NCBI GenBank assembly: GCA_001298545.1
Contig: LJCX01000029.1
Location: 248,001 to 312,000, forward strand
DNA: 64,000 nt
Direction: 5' to 3'
Source: Actinobacteria bacterium OV320
Lineage (GTDB): Bacteria; Actinomycetota; Actinomycetes; Streptomycetales; Streptomycetaceae
Within the stretch, counting starts at the first letter, position 1; every line of letters starts with the position of its first letter. The notes under the pieces were generated by a model that made no database searches, was not told where the DNA came from, and was given only the letters and a program-made list of their open reading frames with translations. Below are positions 18,148 through 26,129 of the stretch, piece by piece. A program made the position numbers and the translations under genes.

Positions 18148-18830
18148 AGCCTCGGTGCGGCGGCACCCAGCGGGTCCACGCAGAGGCCGATGACGGGAAC
18201 GCAGACGCCCGGCTGACGTGGCGCGTCGGGCTGCTCCGGCCGGGGCGCGGGCGTGGGCGCGGCCGTGGTCGGGGCGGGTGCCGGTGTTCTCGGGGGCGAG
18301 GCGGGCCGCGGGGCGGCGCTGGTGTCGGGCGCCGGGGAGCGGGGTGCCGGCGCGGCCGGGGTGTAGGTGGTGCCCGGGGTGAGGGCGACGGACGTCGGCG
18401 CGCCGGGGACGCCCGGGAGCAGGCCTGCCTCGGGCGCCGGGGCGGGGGTCGCGCCGCCCATCGCGCTGGGCGCGGTCGGCGAGGGCACGACGGGGGTGGA
18501 CGGGCGGGCCGGGCGGTCGGCGTCGGTGTCCGTGTCGGCGGCGGTGTCGGCGGCGGTGTCGGTGCCCGCGACCGGTTCGGGACGGGGTTCGGCCTCCGCG
18601 GTGCCGAGACCCCCGGCGCCGCCCGGGTCGGGGGTCAGCCGGACGAGGCTCAGCACCCCGGCGGCCAGCGCGAGGCCGCCGGCGGCGAACAGCACCTTGC
18701 GGGGGCGGGGACGGCGGTGCCGGCCCCGGGGGCGCGGGGCCCACAGCCCGCCGGCCTCCCCGGACGCCGTCTCGTCCCGCGCAGCCGTCTCGTACGGCCC
18801 GGTCCACGTGCTCACCGGCGTGCTCGTCAT
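18144..18830 (-). CDS. proline/alanine/threonine-rich membrane-anchored protein
   Basis: A 228-residue protein of unknown role. The basic cytoplasmic start has RGRHRRPRPRK, followed by one transmembrane helix at about 45-62 and a long low-complexity Pro/Ala/Thr/Asp extracellular region. It ends in a small two-cysteine module, GVCVPVIGLCVDP. The start is ATG 18830, behind GGAGAG. The stop overlaps cya by 4 bp in convergent orientation. It could be an envelope-spanning linker protein. No family is recognised. Confidence 0.7.
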   Translation of the reverse strand: MTSTPVSTWTGPYETAARDETASGEAGGLWAPRPRGRHRRPRPRKVLFAAGGLALAAGVLSLVRLTPDPGGAGGLGTAEAEPRPEPVAGTDTAADTAADTDTDADRPARPSTPVVPSPTAPSAMGGATPAPAPEAGLLPGVPGAPTSVALTPGTTYTPAAPAPRSPAPDTSAAPRPASPPRTPAPAPTTAAPTPAPRPEQPDAPRQPGVCVPVIGLCVDPLGAAAPRL

Positions 18831-19024
18831 CGCGTTCTCTCCCCGGTGCGGTGGCGCCCCCGATGCGCCGGGGCGGACGCACGTTATGCGCTCCCGTGGG
18901 CGTTGCGGGGGGAGTTGGGCGGCATGTCACCCGAACGGGTAGCCGGGGCCCGGATACCGGGGGTTCAGGGGGCCGGTCCGCTCTTTCGTCTCCCGGTCCC
19001 GGCTGCGATGATCGGACGAGCGTT

Positions 19025-19040
19025 GTTAACCCGCGTTAAC
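19025..19040. promoter_or_regulatory. paired GTTAAC operator-like palindrome
   Basis: GTTAAC-CCGC-GTTAAC (19025-19040) sits directly before the ribosome-binding site CGGAGGG (19041-19047) and start GTG 19052 of the enoyl-CoA hydratase. The arms are symmetric and AT-rich against a GC-rich background, as expected of a repressor site. Confidence 0.45.
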
Positions 19041-19051
19041 CGGAGGGTGTC

Positions 19052-19879
19052 GTGAGCGGTGTCGGGAACGGTGGCATGAGCGAGGAGCGGTTCGGGGAGT
19101 TCGTCCTGGTGCGGCGGCACGGGGACGGCGGGCACGTCGCCGAGCTGGTCCTCGACCGGCCGAAGGCCATGAACGCCGTCTCCACCGACATGGCCCGGTC
19201 GATCGCCGGGGCGTGCGCGGCGCTGGGCGCGGACCGGGACGTGCGGGTGGTGGTGCTGACCTCGACGCACGAGCGGGCGTTCTGCGTCGGCGCCGACCTC
19301 AAGGAGCGCAACTCCTTCAGTGACGCCGAACTGCTGCGGCAGCGGCCGCTCACCCGTGCCGCGTACACCGGGGTGCTGGAACTGCCGGTGCCCTCGGTCG
19401 CGGCCGTGCACGGCTTCGCGCTGGGCGGCGGCTTCGAACTGGCGCTGGCGTGCGACGTGATCGTGGCCGACGGCACGGCCGTGGTCGGGCTGCCGGAGGT
19501 GTCGGTGGGCGTGATCCCCGGCGGCGGCGGGACCCAGCTGCTGCCGCGCCGGGTGGGGGCGGCCCGGGCGGCCGAGCTGGTGTTCACGGCCCGCCGGGTG
19601 GCGGCGGCCGAGGCGCGGGACCTCGGTCTGGTGGACGTCCTGGTGGACGACGGGCGGGACCGGGAGGAGGCGCTGGCGCTGGCCGCGCGGATCGGCGGCA
19701 ACTCGCCGGTGGGCCTGCGGGCGGCGAAGCGGGCGCTGCGCCTGGGGCAGGGGCTGGACCTGCGGGCCGGGCTGGAGGTCGAGGACGCGGCGTGGCGGTC
19801 GGTGGCCTTCTCCGGGGACCGGGCGGAAGGGGTGGCGGCCTTCAACGAGAAGCGGAAGCCGCAGTGGCCCGGCGAGTGA
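19052..19879 (+). CDS. enoyl-CoA hydratase/isomerase family protein
   Basis: Crotonase-fold protein for beta-oxidation or a related acyl-CoA reaction. The 275 residues show LDRPKAMNAV, the oxyanion stretch RAFCVGADLKER (about 73-85) and HGFALGGGFELALACD (about 117-132). PEVSVGVIPGGGGTQ follows, in which both glutamates expected for hydration appear as E of FELAL-type and E of LPEVSVG. The start is GTG 19052 behind CGGAGGG; an ATG at 19076 is an alternative. The GTTAAC palindrome upstream suggests a dedicated repressor. Confidence 0.9.
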   Translation: MSGVGNGGMSEERFGEFVLVRRHGDGGHVAELVLDRPKAMNAVSTDMARSIAGACAALGADRDVRVVVLTSTHERAFCVGADLKERNSFSDAELLRQRPLTRAAYTGVLELPVPSVAAVHGFALGGGFELALACDVIVADGTAVVGLPEVSVGVIPGGGGTQLLPRRVGAARAAELVFTARRVAAAEARDLGLVDVLVDDGRDREEALALAARIGGNSPVGLRAAKRALRLGQGLDLRAGLEVEDAAWRSVAFSGDRAEGVAAFNEKRKPQWPGE

Positions 19880-19981
19880 GCGGGCGCCGGACGGCGGGCG
19901 ACACGCGACCGGACGTGCGCTCATCACGCTCAGTGGCCCTTCGGTGTCCCCTTTCGGGCTGAATGTCCCTAGCCTGGGGAG

Positions 19982-21124
19982 ATGGGTGAGGACAGACGCC
20001 TGGTGGCCGTGGTGGCGCTCGCGCAGGGAATGGCGGCCGCGCACACCCCCCGTGAGTCGTGGCGCGCGGCCGCGCTCGGGGCCTGCCGGGCGCTCTCCGG
20101 AGGCTTCGCCGCGCTCTCGGTGTGGGAGCGGGACCTCGGGCGGCTGCGCGTCCTGGTGAACGTGGGGGAGCGGGCCGCCGACGAGGACGAGTTCCCGGAC
20201 GGGGAGGCCTATCCGGTGCACCAGTTCCCCGAGATCACCGAGTTCCTGCACGAGCGCTGGCTGGCGGGCGGCGAGCCCGACGCCTGGGTGGAGACGGCCG
20301 AGGGCCCCGCCGCCGGGCGCCCCGGCTACTGCCATCAGCGGGTCGCCGCCCTGCGCCGCCGGGGCCGCGGCTCCTGTGTGGTCGCGCCGATCGTGCTGCA
20401 CGGCCGCGCCTGGGGGGAGCTGTATGTCGCCCGGTCCGTGGGCACCCCCGTCTTCGACCGGGCCGACGCGGACTTCGCCACCGTCCTCGCCGCCGTCGTC
20501 GCCGCCGGGCTCGCCCAGACCGAGCGGCTGGAGGAGGCCCGCCGGCTCGCCTTCACCGACGCCCTCACCGGGCTGGCCAACCGCCGCGCCGTCGACGTAC
20601 GGCTGGAGGAGGCGGTCGAGCGGCATCGCGCGGAGGGGGTCGTCGTCAGCCTCGTGGTGTGTGACCTCAACGGGCTGAAGCGGGTCAACGACACCCTCGG
20701 GCACGCGGTCGGGGACCGGCTCCTCGAGCGGTTCGGATCGGTGCTGTCGCTGTGCGGGGCCATGCTGCCCGGCGCGCTGGCCGCCCGGCTCGGCGGCGAC
20801 GAGTTCTGTCTGCTGGCCGTCGGGCCGCTCGCCGACGAGGTCGTCAAGGTCGCCGACGACCTCTGCCGGCGGGCCGGTGAGCTGGAGCTCGGTGAGGGGG
20901 TGGCCTGCGGGGTCGCCTCCACCGAGGACCCCATCGGGCCGGTGACCTCCGCCCGCCGGCTGTTCCGGCTGGCCGACGCCGCCCAGTACCGGGCCAAGGC
21001 CGTGCGGGCCGCCCGGCCGGTGGTCGCCGGGCGGGAGGGCCCCGACGATCCCGTCGTACGCCTCGCGGACGAGCCCTCCCACGAGCGGACGGCCGAGCGG
21101 CGGCGGTTCAGGGGGCGGCGTTGA
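19982..21124 (+). CDS. cdgE: GAF-GGDEF diguanylate cyclase
   Basis: Predicted to make cyclic di-GMP, the messenger that holds Streptomyces in vegetative growth through BldD. The 380 residues comprise a GAF-like sensor at about 10-180 and a GGDEF domain at about 188-340. The active loop RLGGDEF is intact (271-275), as are FTDALTGLANRR (191-202) and the metal/guanine residues CDLNGLKRVND (227-237). The RxxD inhibitory site normally five residues before GGDEF is absent (LPGA). There is no EAL domain or membrane helix. The start is ATG 19982. The symbol follows memory of the S. coelicolor locus. Confidence 0.85.
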   Translation: MGEDRRLVAVVALAQGMAAAHTPRESWRAAALGACRALSGGFAALSVWERDLGRLRVLVNVGERAADEDEFPDGEAYPVHQFPEITEFLHERWLAGGEPDAWVETAEGPAAGRPGYCHQRVAALRRRGRGSCVVAPIVLHGRAWGELYVARSVGTPVFDRADADFATVLAAVVAAGLAQTERLEEARRLAFTDALTGLANRRAVDVRLEEAVERHRAEGVVVSLVVCDLNGLKRVNDTLGHAVGDRLLERFGSVLSLCGAMLPGALAARLGGDEFCLLAVGPLADEVVKVADDLCRRAGELELGEGVACGVASTEDPIGPVTSARRLFRLADAAQYRAKAVRAARPVVAGREGPDDPVVRLADEPSHERTAERRRFRGRR

Positions 21125-21202
21125 GGATGTGACCTATTCGGTAAGGGGTGAACCCGGTACCCACTGGTGACATCCCGGTCTTCACTGCGTACGCTCCTGA
21201 AT

Positions 21203-22747
21203 ATGGATATGCACACTGTGGTGGTGGGGACGTCCGGCGTGACCGCGTCCGACGTGCTCGCGGTGGCGCGCGGCGGCGCCCGGATCGAGCTCTCCGGCGA
21301 GGCGGTGGCGGCCCTCGCCGCGGCCCGCGAGATCGTGGACGCGCTGGCGGCCAAGCCCGAGCCCGTCTACGGCGTCTCCACCGGGTTCGGCGCCCTCGCC
21401 ACCCGGCACATCAGCCCGGAGCTGCGCGCCCAGCTCCAGCGCAACATCGTCCGCTCGCACGCCGCCGGCATGGGCCCGCGGGTCGAGCGCGAGGTCGTCC
21501 GGGCGCTGATGTTCCTGCGGCTGAAGACCGTCTGCTCCGGGCACACCGGCGTCCGGCCCGAGGTCGCGCAGACCATGGCCGACATCCTCAACGCCGGCAT
21601 CACCCCGGTCGTGCACGAGTACGGCTCCCTCGGCTGCTCCGGCGACCTGGCCCCGCTCTCGCACTGCGCCCTCACCCTCATGGGGGAAGGCGACGCGGAG
21701 GGCCCGGACGGCGCCGTACGGCCCGCCGGCGAGCTGCTCGCCGAGCACGGCATCACCCCCGTCGAACTGCGCGAGAAGGAGGGGCTGGCGCTCCTCAACG
21801 GCACCGACGGCATGCTCGGCATGCTGGTCATGGCCCTCGCCGACCTCGACATGCTCTACAAGTCCGCCGACGTCACCGCCGCGCTCAGCCTGGAGGCCCT
21901 GCTCGGCACCGACAAGGTGCTCGCCCCCGAGCTGCACGCCATCCGCCCGCACCCGGGGCAGGGCGCCTCGGCCGCCAACATGCTGGCCGTGCTGGCGGGT
22001 TCGGAACTCACCGGCCATCACCAGGACGACGCGCCCCGGGTCCAGGACGCCTACTCGGTGCGCTGCGCCCCGCAGGTCGCCGGTGCCGGCCGCGACACCA
22101 TCGCGCACGCCCGGCTCGTCGCCGAGCGGGAGCTCGCCTCGGCCGTCGACAACCCGGTCGTCCTGCCCGACGGCAGGGTCGAGTCCAACGGCAACTTCCA
22201 CGGCGCGCCGGTCGCCTACGTCCTGGACTTCCTCGCCATCGCCGTCGCCGACCTCGCCTCCATCGCCGAGCGGCGCACCGACCGGCTGCTGGACAAGAAC
22301 CGCAGCCACGGCCTCCCGCCGTTCCTCGCGGACGACGCCGGCGTCGACTCCGGGCTGATGATCGCCCAGTACACGCAGGCCGCGCTGGTCAGCGAGCTGA
22401 AGCGGCTGGCCGTCCCGGCGTCCGCCGACTCCATCCCGTCCTCCGCGATGCAGGAGGACCATGTGTCGATGGGCTGGTCAGCGGCCCGCAAGCTGCGCAC
22501 CGCCGTCGCCAACCTCACGCGCGTGATCGCCGTCGAGCTGTACGCCGCCGGCCGAGGTGTGGAGCTGCGCGAGGGGCTCACCCCGGCGCCGGCGACGCGT
22601 GCGGTCATCGAGGCGGCACGCAAGGCGGGCGTGCGGGGCCCCGGCCCGGACCGGTTCCTCGCGCCCGACCTCGCGGCGGCGGACGCCTTCGTGCGCGACG
22701 GAGGGATCGTCGCCGCGGTGGAGACGGTCACCGGACCGCTCCGTTAA
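21203..22747 (+). CDS. hutH: histidine ammonia-lyase
   Basis: Deaminates L-histidine to urocanate, first step of histidine use. The 514 residues show the lyase core: GVSTGFGALA near 57, the electrophile-forming loop GSLGCSGDLAPLSH, NGTDGMLGM, and SNGNFHGAPVAYVLD. The MIO prosthetic group would form from Cys145-Ser146-Gly147 instead of the usual Ala-Ser-Gly. The start is ATG 21203 (MDMHTVVVG); ATG 21209 is close behind. It is monocistronic and closed by a strong hairpin at 22763-22802; no other hut gene is nearby, as in other Streptomyces. Confidence 0.95.
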   Translation: MDMHTVVVGTSGVTASDVLAVARGGARIELSGEAVAALAAAREIVDALAAKPEPVYGVSTGFGALATRHISPELRAQLQRNIVRSHAAGMGPRVEREVVRALMFLRLKTVCSGHTGVRPEVAQTMADILNAGITPVVHEYGSLGCSGDLAPLSHCALTLMGEGDAEGPDGAVRPAGELLAEHGITPVELREKEGLALLNGTDGMLGMLVMALADLDMLYKSADVTAALSLEALLGTDKVLAPELHAIRPHPGQGASAANMLAVLAGSELTGHHQDDAPRVQDAYSVRCAPQVAGAGRDTIAHARLVAERELASAVDNPVVLPDGRVESNGNFHGAPVAYVLDFLAIAVADLASIAERRTDRLLDKNRSHGLPPFLADDAGVDSGLMIAQYTQAALVSELKRLAVPASADSIPSSAMQEDHVSMGWSAARKLRTAVANLTRVIAVELYAAGRGVELREGLTPAPATRAVIEAARKAGVRGPGPDRFLAPDLAAADAFVRDGGIVAAVETVTGPLR

Positions 22748-22762
22748 GGCGCGCCGGTAACG

Positions 22763-22802
22763 CGAAAGGGCCCCGCCGCATCCGTGCGGCGGGGCCCTTT
22801 CG
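22763..22802. terminator. perfect 18-bp stem, bidirectional terminator
   Basis: The left arm is CGAAAGGGCCCCGCCGCA (22763-22780), loop TCCG, and its exact complement is 22785-22802. It lies between convergent hutH and the lipoprotein gene and ends in CCCTTTCG on the hutH side. Confidence 0.92.
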
Positions 22803-22821
22803 GCGTGCGTGGGGCGGCGGC

Positions 22822-23610
22822 CTACTTCAGCTTGGCGACCTGCGCGTCGACCACGGCCGCCGGGACGGCGCCCATGTCGCCGCCCTTCGACATCGCGGCG
22901 AAGTTCACCGTGTAGAACGAGGCGACGGTGTTGCCCTTGCGCACCACCTGGGTGTGGAAGGTGGCCGTGCCCGCGCCGTCCATGTCGACGTCCGCGGCGA
23001 AGGTCACCGCCTCGTCACCCTTGGCGGCGCCCTTCTCCGCGACCACCTTGGTGACCTTGGTGGTCTCACCCTCGGCCGTCAGGCCGTAGCCGCCGGCACA
23101 GGCCGTCACGCCGTCGGAGACGGCCTTCATGGCCTTCTCGGCGCCGTCACCCTCGTACGAGGAGAGACCCACGAACGTCATGTCGACGTCGAAGGCGTCC
23201 GCGATGTCCTCCGGCTGCGCGGTGGCGCCCGACGCCTTGTCCTCCGAGACCGTGTTGCTGGCGTTCGCGTCCGTGTCGCCCGGGGCGAGAGCGGCCGTGG
23301 CCCAGGCGAGCGGGTCGCAGGCCGGCTTGTCGGTCTTCACCGAGGTCTTGGAGGCCGGCAGGGTGTCGTCGCCCGATTCGGACTTGTAGCCCTTGAGTTC
23401 GCCCTGCGCGAGCAGCAGCTTCTCCAACTCGGCGGAGGTGAGCGCCTTCGCGGCCGGAGCCGATGAGGAGGAACCTGCGGACGCGGAGGCGGAGGTCTTG
23501 GAGTCCGCGGAGTCCTTCGACCCGTCGTCCGAACACGCGGTGAGGAGGGAGAGCGACAGTGCGCCTATTGCGGCGGTGGCGCACAGCCGTGCCCCCGGTG
23601 ATCTCTTCAT
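22822..23610 (-). CDS. secreted lipoprotein of unknown function
   Basis: A 262-residue protein with a signal peptide and lipobox LLTAC (cysteine 26), then a serine/alanine/aspartate-rich tether to about residue 55. The mature domain contains two cysteines (KPACDPLAW near 100 and VTACAGGY near 173) likely to form a disulfide. The pattern resembles the LppX/DUF-type periplasmic folds of Actinobacteria, but I cannot name a family. The start is ATG 23610. It is transcribed toward hutH and shares its terminator. Confidence 0.8.
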   Translation of the reverse strand: MKRSPGARLCATAAIGALSLSLLTACSDDGSKDSADSKTSASASAGSSSSAPAAKALTSAELEKLLLAQGELKGYKSESGDDTLPASKTSVKTDKPACDPLAWATAALAPGDTDANASNTVSEDKASGATAQPEDIADAFDVDMTFVGLSSYEGDGAEKAMKAVSDGVTACAGGYGLTAEGETTKVTKVVAEKGAAKGDEAVTFAADVDMDGAGTATFHTQVVRKGNTVASFYTVNFAAMSKGGDMGAVPAAVVDAQVAKLK

Positions 23611-23652
23611 GAGCGAACTATGAAGAGCCTGTCAAAGAACAGTCAAGTTGAT

Positions 23653-24045
23653 TCAAAAACCCAGGCGTTCCCGGCGAACGGAATAGACCACGAAGCCCGC
23701 GCCGAGCGCGAGAAGCGTGGTTCCGCCGACGACGTAGGGGGTCGTGTCGAAGCTGCCGGTGTCGGCGAGCCGGGTGCCGTCGTCGACCGTGGTGTCGGCC
23801 GCCGTGTCGGCCGCTGTATCGGCTGCCGTCCTGGCTGTGGTCCCGGTGGTGCCGTCGGCGGCGGTGCCGGCGGTGGTGTCGGTCGTGGTCGCCGACGCGG
23901 CCCGTGCCTGGGTCGTGATCTGCGTCGTCGTGCCCGTTCTGGCCGGGGTGTCCTGGGACGCGTTCGCGGACGGGACGAACCACAGGGCACCCAGCAGGGT
24001 TCCCGCGGCGGTGGCGGTCAGCAACGGACGTCGAGCGGATGACAC
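23653..24045 (-). CDS. small LAXTG-type sortase-anchored cell wall protein
   Basis: A 130-residue surface protein. The signal peptide at 1-30 ends VPSANASQD. A threonine/alanine/aspartate-rich spacer (about 35-90, with repeats of TAADTAADT) leads to a C-terminal sorting signal: LADTG, hydrophobic helix VVGGTTLLALGAGFVVYSV, and basic tail RRERLGF. LAXTG is the class E sortase motif typical of Streptomyces chaplins. The start is GTG 24045, with AAGGGG upstream. The spacer seems too short for an enzymatic domain. No sortase gene is in the window. Confidence 0.8.
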   Translation of the reverse strand: MSSARRPLLTATAAGTLLGALWFVPSANASQDTPARTGTTTQITTQARAASATTTDTTAGTAADGTTGTTARTAADTAADTAADTTVDDGTRLADTGSFDTTPYVVGGTTLLALGAGFVVYSVRRERLGF

Positions 24046-24154
24046 GGAATATCGATCCCCTTGTGGCGCTGGCGAATTGGCCGTGTGGTCCGATGCTAAT
24101 GAAAGTCGCGGGTCGCGGGAAAGTTGCGGGAGCTGTGAGCCGTACGCTCCGGCC

Positions 24155-24511
24155 ATGAGTACTGAAGAGACATCACGTTTTGTGCGGATCAGAGTGGATA
24201 TTCTCCTCGAGGTGCATGACGAGAACGCCGTGACGACGGCGGCGCTGCGGCGGATCGCCGACGACGCGGAGCTCCCGGACGCCGAGCGCGCGCACGCCGA
24301 GGGGGCTGTGACGGAGGACACTGCGGAGGCCCTCGCCTATCTCGTCGACCCGTTCGACCTGGTCGGTGAGGTACCCGGGGTGGAGCTCCAGCAGGCCTCC
24401 TGGTCCAGCGAACGGATCGACTACGACCCGGATTCGCCGGAGTGGGACCTCGACGAGGATGATGTCGACGAGGATGACGAGGCGGACGGCGAAGAGGGAC
24501 GCATCGGCTGA
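24155..24511 (+). CDS. conserved hypothetical acidic protein
   Basis: A 118-residue cytosolic protein. The first 75 residues look globular (FVRIRVDILLEVHDENAV, then RRIADDAELPD). The last 30 are almost entirely Asp/Glu (DEDDVDEDDEADGEEG). I recognise it as a common Streptomyces hypothetical but know no function. The start is ATG 24155. Confidence 0.75.
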   Translation: MSTEETSRFVRIRVDILLEVHDENAVTTAALRRIADDAELPDAERAHAEGAVTEDTAEALAYLVDPFDLVGEVPGVELQQASWSSERIDYDPDSPEWDLDEDDVDEDDEADGEEGRIG

Positions 24512-24726
24512 GCGTTCCGGGAAACTCGTCACCCCGGACGGCAACCGCCGACCGGGGTTTCGTCGTCTCACCAGGCGCACGAACCGACACCCGCATCATC
24601 CGCGCCACGAACGTGGCGTGCCCCACACCTTCGGGAATGTGGAACGGGAGGAACCGGTCGTAGCGTTGATGTTCTTGACGGGGACTCTCTGGGTTCTGGC
24701 AATCGGCAACGATGGAGAAGCGTGTG

Positions 24727-25974
24727 ATGACGGACAGTAGGCGGCGCCGAGGTCTGATGACCGCGTCCGCACTGCTCGGCGGTGTTCTGGTGCTCTCTGC
24801 GTGTTCCGGCGGCGACAATGACGCCTCCGACGGCGGAGGCAGCTCCTCGCAGGCCAAGGCCGACGAGGCGGCGGCCAAGAAGTCCTCCGAGGCCCAGATC
24901 AAGATCACGCCCGCGGACGGCTCGGACAACGCCTCCATCAACAACTCCGCGGCGGTCACGGTGAGCAAGGGCACGCTCACCACGGTGACGATGACCACCT
25001 CCGACGGCACGGCCGTCGAGGGCGCGCTCTCCGCCGACAAGACCAGCTGGAAGCCGAACACGCAGCTCGAGCGCTCCACCACCTACAAGGTGGCGGCCGA
25101 GGCCAAGGACTCGGGCGGCCTCGTGGCGCACGAGAACGCCTCCTTCACCACGGTCTCCCCGGACAACAGCTTCATAGGCAACTTCACGCCGGACGACGGC
25201 TCTACCGTCGGCGTGGGCATGCCCGTGTCGATCAACTTCAACAAGGAGATCACCAACAAGGCGGCCGTCCAGAAGGGCGTCACCGTCACCTCCAGCAGCG
25301 GCCAGGAGGTCGTCTGCCACTGGTTCTCCACCCAGCGCATGGACTGCCGTCCCGAGGACTACTGGAAGGAGAACTCCACCGTCACGCTGAAGCTCGCGCT
25401 CGACGGGGTGGAGGGCGCCGACGGTGTCATCGGGGTCCAGCAGAAGACGGTCACCTTCAAGGTCGGCCGCAATCAGGTCTCGTACGTCGACGCGAAGACC
25501 AAGCAGATGAAGATCACGCACAACGGCGCGGTCATCAAGACCATCCCGATCTCGGCCGGCTCGCCCGACAACAAGACCTACGAGGGCCAGATGGTGATGT
25601 CGGAGATGTTCAAGGAGACGCGCATGAACGGCGCGACCGTGGGCTTCACCGATGACGACGGCAAGGGCGAGTACGACATCAAGGACGTGCCGCACGCCAT
25701 CCGCCTCACCAACTCCGGCACCTTCGTGCACGGCAACTACTGGGGCGCCAAGTCCGTCTTCGGCTCGGTGAACACCAGCCACGGCTGCGTGGGTCTGTCC
25801 GACACCAAGGGCGCCAACGACACGGGCACGGCGGGCTACTGGTTCTTCACCCACTCCATCGTGGGCGACGTCGTGGTGGTCAAGAACACCGGCGACAAGA
25901 CCGTGTCCCCGGACAACGGCCTCAACGGCTGGAACATGGACTGGGCGCAGTGGAAGGCGGGTTCGGCCGTCTGA
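24727..25974 (+). CDS. lipoprotein L,D-transpeptidase (YkuD domain)
   Basis: Cross-links peptidoglycan 3-3 at the outer face of the membrane. It has a signal peptide with lipobox LVLSAC, a tether, and two Ig-like domains (about 60-150 and 155-255, the second with CHWF and MDCRP cysteines). The YkuD catalytic domain is at about 260-390, with FVHGNYWG and the nucleophile in TSHGCVGLSD. A C-terminal extension rich in Trp (WNMDWAQW) follows. This is the LdtMt2-like architecture. The start is ATG 24727, with GTG 24724 adjacent; GGAG lies at 24714-24717. A hairpin at 26017-26044 ends the unit. Confidence 0.93.
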   Translation: MTDSRRRRGLMTASALLGGVLVLSACSGGDNDASDGGGSSSQAKADEAAAKKSSEAQIKITPADGSDNASINNSAAVTVSKGTLTTVTMTTSDGTAVEGALSADKTSWKPNTQLERSTTYKVAAEAKDSGGLVAHENASFTTVSPDNSFIGNFTPDDGSTVGVGMPVSINFNKEITNKAAVQKGVTVTSSSGQEVVCHWFSTQRMDCRPEDYWKENSTVTLKLALDGVEGADGVIGVQQKTVTFKVGRNQVSYVDAKTKQMKITHNGAVIKTIPISAGSPDNKTYEGQMVMSEMFKETRMNGATVGFTDDDGKGEYDIKDVPHAIRLTNSGTFVHGNYWGAKSVFGSVNTSHGCVGLSDTKGANDTGTAGYWFFTHSIVGDVVVVKNTGDKTVSPDNGLNGWNMDWAQWKAGSAV

Positions 25975-26016
25975 GGTAGTTCCTGACGGTCGGTCCGACA
26001 GTCCGCCCACAGCTTT

Positions 26017-26044
26017 CCGGTGCCGCCCCCAGGGGCGGCACCGG
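26017..26044 (+). terminator. 13-bp stem terminator after the L,D-transpeptidase gene
   Basis: CCGGTGCCGCCCC (26017-26029) and its complement (26032-26044), followed by TGTTTC. Confidence 0.8.
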
Positions 26045-26129
26045 TGTTTCCGGGGTTGATCACAGCCTTCTCATCGTTCTCTTATTTCGGCCTTATCCTG
26101 TCATCACGCGCGGTACCTACCGTGCGGCC

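Noticed and set aside
15946..18930. A 994-codon minus-strand frame over birA and cya
   Set aside because: Antisense to two well-recognised genes, with no family motif in it.
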